A stretch of DNA of 64,000 nt, taken from Fulvia fulva. Its lineage: Eukaryota; Ascomycota; Dothideomycetes; Mycosphaerellales; Mycosphaerellaceae. A program made the translations under genes and the position numbers. The stretch lies in assembly GCF_020509005.1 (NCBI RefSeq), contig NC_063015.1:4526001-4590000 (forward strand), given 5' to 3'. Positions 56,994 to 64,000 of the stretch are shown piece after piece. Under the pieces are notes generated by a model, which was not told the DNA's origin, searched no databases, and worked only from the letters and a program-made list of their open reading frames with translations. Within the stretch, counting starts at the first letter, position 1. Each line of letters opens with the position of its first letter.

Positions 56994-57316
56994 TTTGGTG
57001 CTCTGAGCAAAAGTCAGCATAGGATACAGAGGTGTTAGAGAAGGGATACATACGATATACTGCTGTGCTGATAAATGAGACGAAGTAAGATGAAACGTGC
57101 AAGACCTCTTCCCAATCCACATTCACTGGACCGACAATCCTGTCACAACGGGCAGTCAGAGTCAACGCATCCTCCGACCGATCAGGATGAGCATTCAAGC
57201 CACGCAGGACTTTAGAGCAGGCATTTCTCAACAGGTCGACGCTCCAAACCTGTCCACGTCAGCTTCCGATCAAGCATCTTCCCAGCATCATGTCACATTC
57301 ACATACCACATACTCA
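56994..57316. other. Intergenic between convergent genes
   Basis: 323 bp between two stop codons facing each other, expected to carry the 3' UTRs and poly(A) sites of both genes. Nothing else is seen. Confidence 0.5.
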
Positions 57317-57955
57317 TCACCCCATCACAGCCTTCTGACCCACAGGCACAACCCACCAGACCCTCCAAGCCGCCAAACACCTCCACAGCCACCTCTTCAA
57401 CTTCCCCAACGCACCCCCATTCCTACTCTGCTTGCAGCTGCTACTCCAAACATGCGCGAACAGACTACTCAACAACGGAAACTCCTCCCCACATGTCGGG
57501 CACACGAAAGGCTTCCCTCCATCCTTCTCCGACCTGTACGTCCCATCTCCGTTCAACAACCTCACCCGGAAGTCCTTCTTGACATATTTCTTCCAGTGAA
57601 AGCATGTAGCAGCCACGCTGTTGAGGTAGACCAAGTTGACGCCCGAGGCGCACGTTCCGGATTCGAGGTGGATGAGCATGTCCGCGTGGCGGCGGAACTT
57701 GCGAGGACAGGCGTAGCAGCGAACTGTGAGAGGAAAATGGGTTATGGAATGCTGGGTCAGGTGGAGGTCAGTGAGTATGGATGTATCGGTGGGGAGTTCG
57801 GAAGGAGTGTGTCTTACGTGTTCTAGGGCGTTGGCTGAGCTGAATTGTTGGTGGCAGGCCTTGCATTTGCAGGAAGCTGTAGTGGTCTTGGTCACGGCCA
57901 GCGATGTGAAAGCTTGATCGAGGTATTCGATCATGCTGCCTTGTGATGCTTTCAT
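57317..57955 (-). CDS. Zinc-finger protein with three CxxC...H...C/H fingers
   Basis: One open frame of 212 codons. Finger-like units: CKCKACHQQFSSANALEHV (C31, C34, H46), CYACPRKFRRHADMLIHLES with GTC (C80, C83, H96, C102) and CPTCGEEFPLLSSLFAHV with SSC (C152, C155, H168, C174). The LESGTC and VWSSSC endings resemble C2HC variants common in fungal C2H2-like proteins that are mostly uncharacterised. A segment WKKYVKKDFRVRLLNGDGTY sits between fingers 2 and 3. Between fingers 1 and 2 a GTAAGA...CTCACAG pair looks like an intron, but removing it would break the frame, so I left it as coding; an error or an old intron is possible there. Nucleic-acid binding is a guess from the fingers. The C-terminus is Trp-rich (LKRWLWRCLAAWRVWW). 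Confidence 0.7.
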   Translation of the reverse strand: MKASQGSMIEYLDQAFTSLAVTKTTTASCKCKACHQQFSSANALEHVRHTPSELPTDTSILTDLHLTQHSITHFPLTVRCYACPRKFRRHADMLIHLESGTCASGVNLVYLNSVAATCFHWKKYVKKDFRVRLLNGDGTYRSEKDGGKPFVCPTCGEEFPLLSSLFAHVWSSSCKQSRNGGALGKLKRWLWRCLAAWRVWWVVPVGQKAVMG

Positions 57956-58705
57956 CTTTGGTATGTAGTTTGAGTATTCCTCAGTTGTTGAGATGTTGGT
58001 AGCTGACTCTGTTGCAGTGTTGAAGTCTCCGATATGTGCGACTGTGGGATTGCTGCGCCATGGCCGTTGACGAGTTTAGATGCCATAACCGTACAAACGC
58101 AGTACAAACGACATGTTACACAGAACCATAACAGAGAGAAGTTCTTCTGCAGTGGCTGGGTAAGCCCTGCACTGGGACAAACGTATGGCCCTTGCCTGCA
58201 AACGTGGACACCTGCAGTCCGTTATGAGATATGTGTTGTCGTTCGAGGCAGAATCGCTATCAAATAGTTGACCGGAAAGCAGGAAGCCGTAGCGCCAAAA
58301 TGGTGTTCGTAATGGTGTTCGTTGTACTTTCTACCGAGACGTGCAAATGCTTGTACAGGATACTGTAAGTGGGTTGTCCGTAATCGTGTGGGCCTCATGC
58401 ATCATACGCTGCGAAGGATGGGGGATATGTGTTGTTCCTGCGAGATCCCGGAGATAGAGTGAGCATTGGCCTTGCTGCTTTTGTTATGCGGCGTGGCATG
58501 CTAGGGAGAGTGCAGAGCCCCGTGTCTGATTTCATGGTACGCGCTCAGCATGTGACTTGTTCGTGAGTACTCACGGTAGGGTATCTGGTAGATGTACGAA
58601 AAGATCAATCAGTCGCTGTGTCCGAATATCACCCCGACCAAGCACAAACGCCAGCCTGCTGCCGTCTTCCGGTCGGTAAGTCGAAGTCATCTACATGGTG
58701 TCAGC
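57956..58705. other. Intergenic, no supported gene
   Basis: 750 bp. Short open frames (for example 58,034-58,267 +) have no start context or recognisable product. Near 58,299-58,325 the words ATGGTGTTCGTA and ATGGTGTTCGTT are repeated in tandem. Confidence 0.5.
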
Positions 58706-59188
58706 CTACCGCCATCCTAAGCCTCGATCCGCTCGATACCAGGGCCCGCCGCCAGCATGTCGGGAGTAGTAGCGAGCATCTCTTGTGTAGCCCATGGCGA
58801 CCTCGTTTGCGAGTCGCCACAAGTCTCTTGCCAGCTCGACCCAGGCGATGTCGCGGTATCCTCGATGCGCATTTTCGTCGATCCATGTTGCTATTCTTCT
58901 GATCTCGTACGCGACGGCGCGTGGTGACGTTGATGATCCTCTGAAGAAGTCGTGTATCTCTTCGAAGGCCTCGGCATAACACCGATAGAAATGTTCGAGC
59001 TCCTGCGAGATGGTCAGCAGAAGCGGTATATGCGACTTGGCGTCAACGGACATAGCCACCGCCCAGACGCTGCCAAACGCTGCACCACTCGCAGATGCTA
59101 TGCTGGTGCCCGGAATTGCGGTAGTGTGGGATGGTATATGGACTTGCTCTAGCGTTGCTGGGGCAGTACGGACAGGTGCACCAGCCAA
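58706..59188 (-). CDS. Hypothetical helical protein, start uncertain
   Basis: An open minus-strand frame of about 160 codons whose C-terminal two thirds look like real protein: ELEHFYRCYAEAFEEIHDFF, AYEIRRIATWIDENAHRGY and ELARDLWRLANEVAMGY form amphipathic helices, ending with RDARYYSRHAGGGPWY. Codon 1 of the frame given here is TTG, and a stop closes the frame about 60 bases farther upstream with no ATG between. The first in-frame ATG is at 59,053 (MSVDAKSHIP), which leaves 115 residues; alternatively an upstream exon is spliced in before the segment TTAIPGTSIASASGAAFGSV. I do not recognise the family and cannot place a function. Confidence 0.5.
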   Translation of the reverse strand: MAGAPVRTAPATLEQVHIPSHTTAIPGTSIASASGAAFGSVWAVAMSVDAKSHIPLLLTISQELEHFYRCYAEAFEEIHDFFRGSSTSPRAVAYEIRRIATWIDENAHRGYRDIAWVELARDLWRLANEVAMGYTRDARYYSRHAGGGPWYRADRGLGWR

Positions 59189-62100
59189 ACGACATTTTCC
59201 ATAACCTGAGTGTTGAGGGCTTGACGATGGTGATGATGTAGCTCAAGAATATGTCCGATGGATCCAGTTCTGATCGATGGGTATTTTGCAGATTCTGGAA
59301 AATTGTAGTGAGTCGATGTCCATGGTACGGCTTTATCCTCGACGCTGAACGGAGTAAGCCACCTTCAAGACAAGTACCATAGGGAGTACGAACGAGCACC
59401 GCAATATATCTTTGACCGCAACACTCGGCGAGAGGCCCAAGTAGAAGTGTACCAGCATCATGCAGGCGTTCACGGCTCAGCGGCCCCGCTGCATTAGCGC
59501 GCATGGTCCGCATGATATGGAACCGTTCCGATGTGAATCACTGGTTGTAGCATGGTCACACATATCGTGTTCTTTGCCTGGACGCCGCATGAACGCGCCG
59601 GAGCAAGTTACCCATGCGCCGGTTACAGCAGCAGGAGCATGTGATTGCTGCTCGTGGCTATGGCCCGCGCGTCACAAGAGTCCCGGTCAGTCGGACCATT
59701 GGCTATTTCCTTCGTCACAGATCACGTAGTCCGGTGCAATGGGTCAGCCGATAATAAATTGTCATCCGATCGTTCGCCTTATACTTGGCAGGCGACACAG
59801 TCCCGCGGACAGCCGCAATTTGGCCAGAACAGGTAGACAAACAGGACCGCATCGCTCCACGTGGTCGCAGAGTTGGTAAGTCCATGCGCCAAAGTGTCAC
59901 TTGGGCCTGGTAATTACACCTTGCCATCGTGGACAGCTGAAGCGGCTCGCGCAAGCTGCAATTGAGCTGTATCAAAGCACCGTCAGCGAGCGTAGATGCT
60001 CAAAAGCAGGTTTGATAGCCAGGGGGTTGCGTAGACCGATGATGACTCGAAGCACAAAGTGCGTCACATCTCCCGAGTGCGCGGCAGCACCAGCTGCCAC
60101 TTGTGAAAGCATCGTGAACTTTCCAAGAATGGTGCGCCTTGGGAAACATATTGGAGTCGCAACAGCCGAGGAGTCGAGATACAGCTGTATAAGCCCCTGC
60201 GTCATCTCAACATCAGGTGTGCTTGACTTTGTGCATGGTCAGCACGGTACTACTCGAGTTGTTATGCCAGAATCCGCGAAGCAAGCTTCTTGCCCGGTTT
60301 TCCCGCGAAGCTCTGACGCTGAGGAAGTGATGGCTATCCGATGTGGAGACTGTGCAATGCAAATGCTACTGTTCCAAGCACGTCAATGCTGGCAGCAGGT
60401 TCTAGCAGGAAGGGTATCCTAGGGCTTGGCAGTCGCAACACCAGGCGTGCAGCGACCTCAGCTCGCAAGGGTGATGCTCAGTCCAGTTCCGGTCTCATCC
60501 GCTTCAGCTCGCAAGCAGTACCTGCCCATCGCTCAGTCTGGGCCACGACAATAGCTCCGTTGTTCGGGGACCACGTTGCTCGAAGTACAGACTTGACTGC
60601 GTATCTGCCCATGGCTGATACTGAGATTGGGCCATGGTCGAGAGAAGCCCAAAATAGCAATGCTGCACTATCAGGCACAGTAAAACATTTGCATTGTCTG
60701 CCGTACTTGGATGGAAAGCGCAGCGCTGAGACTGAGTGAGGCAGTGTTTCGTGTGTTGGGAGTTGTTTGCCGTTGCGAGCGTCTGAAACTCTGGCGGAGA
60801 AGATGGCCTACACGTCATTTGTGATGCCGGTAATGAGGCCGGGGTCAGGTACCTGTCACCTGTGGCACGGCCGGGATGTGGGCTTCGCCTGCGCCCTTTA
60901 CTGCGCCCTCTTTGATCCTCGAGCGGGTTCTGTGCATTTTAAAGGCTGCCATTCCAGCGCAACAGGAGAGGATGTACCTGCACGATCTCATGCCGCGCTC
61001 GAATCTTTCCAACGTGGCCCAGCCTTGAGCAGTTTGTCTTGGTTTCCAACAGATGAACTTGCAATGCTTTGTATGCCGCTACCTTTGCACAAAGAAGAAC
61101 GTTTACCATTGCGCCTCTAGCAGGAGACGGCCACTTTGGCGATAGGTCGAATGATGAACTTGACAGTCAGGTCCTCCTCGCGGTAGTGCTGACAGCGGGT
61201 CTTCGAAATGCTTCGCTGGATCTTCGAGCAGCTGTGTCATGTTCTCCCTCCGGCATTGTAGAGCTGTCCAGCACACAAGGCATTGAAAGGGCAGTCGCAG
61301 GAGACTATGTCGTAAGGCAACAAATGGGCTTCCAAGGCTTATGCACCTGGCACGGAAGAGCGCAAGACATGCTACACTCCACATTTTCCATGCCGAAAGA
61401 TCAAAAGCGGTTCGATATGCAAGCCTCGCCACGACCCTTCTCGTCTCCTTTCAGCGGTCCGACTGGCATGCAGCGTATGCGTCTCGCTGTCCAGAGCTGG
61501 TGCCTGCTCAGTCGTCCGGGTCTCGGGATCATCGTGGTGATCGGAGGGTCGTGGGAGCGTTGGGTTGGAGGTGGCAGTTCGCGTGGACAAGCACACTGAT
61601 GTGTGGGGTGACGACGGATCAGAAGAGGCGGAGCTGCGTTGGTGCGGTCGTGTCGTTGCCTGGACGTTAGTGAAGTGCTTGAGATGAGCCACTGACTGTT
61701 TCTAGCCGTCCAAGACATTAGAGCCTCACCCTTTGCTAGTATGCCTGTGCAGTGCTATCCACGAGACTGCCGTCGGCTTCACTGAAGAGGAAGGTGAGCA
61801 GTGCGGCCTGAGCTGGCTCTTGCCTCGGTCAACAGTCCAACTCTAGGCCAAGATCAGGCCAGTCACGCGGCTGTCGACATGGGACACATGATGGCCGTTG
61901 CCGTTGCCTTACCGTTCGGAGAAGAGTGTTGGTCGGCGAAGGTACGCGGGACAGCCTGTGGCCAGCAGCCTTCGACATGTGGGCCACACAGGTAGGTTCA
62001 GGTTCTCCATGTCCACGCCGCTCCGTAGCCGCGAGACACTGGATGATCTTGGGAAACCGAGGGTGGCGGTCCCTATCCGTGTATGTACTCGGTCGTGCTG

Positions 62101-62872
62101 ATCATCATGTCGTGACCTCGACTGCGGCCTTTCGCCGCGTGGACGACAGTGGAGCGTTGCACAAGAGAACGTGACGTCGAAACAGAGACGTGCACGTGGG
62201 CAACAACGTGCTTGCCGACGATCCGAGCGCTCGGACCTTCCTCTTCGTCCACTTTGCAACTTTGCCATCACATGCATGATGCACCTCACCCACGCATCGC
62301 GCAGAATACTCCAGCAAGTCCGGTATAGATCAAGGCTCGACAACAACGTCCCCGCAGAGGGCCTGTCTTGCCAGGGCTGCCTGACACGCGTCTGGTCATG
62401 AGATGGTCACCAACGGCCAGCCATTTCTCCTGGCCGTGAACGCGTGGTGGCTCACCATCACCTCAACCCATGACTGTGGCACAGCTGAAGGTCTTCTGGC
62501 CAGCAAGCACATCTGTTGCCACTCCAACGGTTCATCTCCATCCTCAAGTCTCCCTCCTCTTCGAATTCATGCGCAGAAGAACAGATTTCACGCCCGCCAC
62601 ATCACCTTCAGGATGTCCAATGTGGTGAGGTCACTATCGAGTGTCTCCGGACACTCACGCGCAAGATTGATGCCGACTGCACTGAACCTCTGGTACGGGC
62701 AGGAGTCGCTTCACGTTTCAGACCCGCTCTTTTCCTCAAGCTCAATGGATGGCGGACTAAAGCGATGAAGACATATACATGTGTGGCATGGGGAGAAGTC
62801 ACTGATGGGTCTCGATCGTACCACAAGTTTTGCTCGCTATGTCGAACGATGCTCGAACTAACGTACTACTGA
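59189..62872. other. 3.7-kb stretch without a supported gene
   Basis: Base composition is like the neighbouring gene space (no RIP). Overlapping open frames of 100-176 codons occur on both strands (for example 59,901-60,422 +, 61,069-61,599 +, 60,504-60,818 -), but none has a recognisable motif, consistent strand, or splice sites that join it to another. It may hold a decayed gene, a lineage-specific gene with introns, or a non-coding RNA. I make no call. Confidence 0.5.
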
Positions 62873-63991
62873 TCAAGTCTCTTCTAAGCATTCCAGCTCG
62901 ACATGAAGCCTATCGGGACCACTGCGCCATCCACCCCCATCCTTACGCCACACAAGATTCCACTCGCCGTTCACGGGCCTCCCAAACTCCTTCGTTTCCC
63001 ATCCCACTACCCGCTTCACTCCCTCCCAGCCATAGTCGGCTGGCCACAGCTCTTGCGGTGTCCCATCGTTGCTGCTTTGCGTTTCAGCACCGGCAGCATT
63101 TTCGTCCATGTCCTTGCGCGGTCTGTCAATCTCTTCCAGCCCGGGAACTCTAGCGCCGCCGTCGCCCTCTGAAGCTCTGCCATTGTTGTTCTCCGACTGA
63201 TCGCCATTGTCGTCGGCATCCGTTTCTCGTCTTTCTCCAGCACCAGAAGAAGGCCGCATTTCGTTACTGAGCCCGATGTTGGCAACCTGTCCGCTCCTGT
63301 CGTTGGCATTGCGTTCTCCGCTACTCCCATTGCCAGAGGAGGGCCGCATCTCGTTACTGGACCCGGCGTTGGCTTGCTCTCCACCTTCCTCGTTGACATT
63401 CCTTTCTCCGATACTTTCATCGTCCGAGGAACGCCACATCTCGTCACGGGCATCAAAGTCGTCTTCCTCTTCCCACCGGTACCGGCAGAGGAAAGCTTCC
63501 GGCGGGCTCCTATGCTCGACTACAAGTCCATGGGCAGCCTGCACCTTCACACCCTTTAGGTCAAAGAAATTCTCAATGGCGTCAATGATATGCCTGCCAA
63601 AAGACTTTCTGCCTTTACGATCCGGGTGCGGACAACAACATACTGCCTTCTTTACAGACCGCTGGTACTTCTCTGAGCGGACAAGCTCCACCAACCTTTC
63701 GTCTTCGCTGAGCTTCTTGTGGATGTATGTTTCAAGGTCGGTTCCCTGCTCCTCAGTCACCGACCATATCTTTTTGCCTCTATCGCGATCCTGAAGGTGG
63801 ATGCTGGCTGCTATGTGGGCTGCAAAACAGTGTTTATCATCGAGGCCGACATAGATGCAGACACATGTCCTACAGCCAGCGGACCCAACAGCGTCTATGA
63901 AACGTCGTTCCCCGTCGTAGCACATCTTCTCGACTGGAAGCTCGAAGACGCCGCCTTGGCCTTGATACAAGTGGAGGTACCAGTTAGCCAC
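62873..63991 (-). CDS. Hypothetical protein with acidic 30-residue repeats
   Basis: Single open frame of 372 codons from ATG at 63,991 (MANWYLHLYQGQGGVFELPV). The N-terminal part, residues 1-170, looks globular, with a Cys-rich patch (GCRTCVCIYVGL, AVCCCPHPDRKGRKSFG) and helix DERLVELVRSEKYQ. Residues 183-270 are three imperfect 30-residue repeats (starting DEMWRSS, NEMRPSSGNGSSGERNAND, NEMRPSSGAGERRETDADD), acidic and Ser/Asn-rich, probably disordered. The C-terminal 55 residues are Trp-rich (ELWPADYGWEGVKRVVGWET, NGEWNLVWRKDGGGW) and look folded again. No signal peptide. I do not recognise the family. The single long frame and sensible composition support a real gene. Confidence 0.75.
   Translation of the reverse strand: MANWYLHLYQGQGGVFELPVEKMCYDGERRFIDAVGSAGCRTCVCIYVGLDDKHCFAAHIAASIHLQDRDRGKKIWSVTEEQGTDLETYIHKKLSEDERLVELVRSEKYQRSVKKAVCCCPHPDRKGRKSFGRHIIDAIENFFDLKGVKVQAAHGLVVEHRSPPEAFLCRYRWEEEDDFDARDEMWRSSDDESIGERNVNEEGGEQANAGSSNEMRPSSGNGSSGERNANDRSGQVANIGLSNEMRPSSGAGERRETDADDNGDQSENNNGRASEGDGGARVPGLEEIDRPRKDMDENAAGAETQSSNDGTPQELWPADYGWEGVKRVVGWETKEFGRPVNGEWNLVWRKDGGGWRSGPDRLHVELECLEET
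63182..63445 (-). repeat. 90-bp tandem repeats inside the hypothetical gene
   Basis: Two full and one partial 90-bp unit encoding the 30-residue repeats. Each begins with a codon run for (D/N)EM(W/R) and keeps the frame, so length change would not break the gene. Confidence 0.75.
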
Positions 63992-64000
63992 GATGCTGAA

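Noticed and set aside
59901..61599. Possible plus-strand gene from frames at 59,901-60,422 and 61,069-61,599
   Set aside because: No recognisable domain, no convincing splice sites joining them, and equally long frames exist on the other strand.
1..64000. CRISPR array, rRNA, tRNA or biosynthetic cluster
   Set aside because: No regular short repeats with spacers, and no rRNA or tRNA sequence was recognised by eye; the genes on the right are unrelated single genes. A tRNA scan would settle the small RNAs.

Overview
This window looks like a chromosome segment of a filamentous ascomycete (Pezizomycotina; a dothideomycete is my guess, at low confidence). It has two sharply different halves. The evidence for a fungus is short GT..AG introns (about 47-80 nt, one of 182 nt), fungal gene families (Fur-type NCS1 permease, Sulfotransferase_4-like P-loop protein, Gfd2/YDR514C-like domain), Tad1-like LINEs, and a textbook repeat-induced point mutation (RIP) footprint: almost no CpA/TpG, much TpA, and CpG kept.

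Positions 1 to about 46,165 are a solid block of nested, mostly dead retrotransposons with no open frame longer than about 90 codons. Reading TAG as a mutated Gln/Trp codon lets the protein domains be followed. From left to right: (i) Gypsy-D, minus strand (1-967 and 8108 to ~10,645), split by a complete Gypsy-A (968-8107, 198-bp LTRs, 5-bp target duplication TCGTA). (ii) Gypsy-B1, plus strand (~10,646-29,323), 5'-truncated, split by LINE-1 (11,725-14,061), LINE-2 (14,384-18,458) and a complete Copia element (21,393-26,881, 234-bp LTRs, duplication TAGAC). (iii) Gypsy-C, minus strand (29,324 to ~46,165), split by a Copia solo LTR (31,222-31,455) and by LINE-3 (31,615-43,818). LINE-3 is itself split by a complete Gypsy-B2 (36,208-43,429, 184-bp LTRs, duplication GTATA). 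Nearly every junction has a target-site duplication, so the insertion order can be read.

From about 46,166 to the end the sequence is ordinary gene space: an NCS1 permease gene with an in-frame TAG (46,778-48,775 +), a GNAT acetyltransferase (49,052-49,651 +), a sulfotransferase-like P-loop protein with a C-terminal membrane anchor (49,942-50,901 +), a multi-pass membrane protein gene with an in-frame TAG (51,175-53,209 -), a Gfd2/YDR514C-like nuclease-fold protein with a frame break or intron (54,270-55,417 +), ADE8-type phosphoribosylglycinamide formyltransferase (55,502-56,173 -), a small hydrophobic-N-terminus protein (56,550-56,993 +), a three-finger zinc protein (57,317-57,955 -), a helical hypothetical protein (58,706-59,188 -), and an acidic protein with 30-residue repeats (62,873-63,991 -). 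A 3.7-kb stretch (59,189-62,872) has no gene I can support. These are unrelated single genes. I see no secondary-metabolite cluster and no new multi-gene system.

The most interesting biology is at the interface. Two of the first four genes beyond the retrotransposon block each carry exactly one in-frame TAG, of the kind RIP makes (CAG or TGG to TAG), which suggests that mutation leaked from the repeats into neighbouring single-copy genes.
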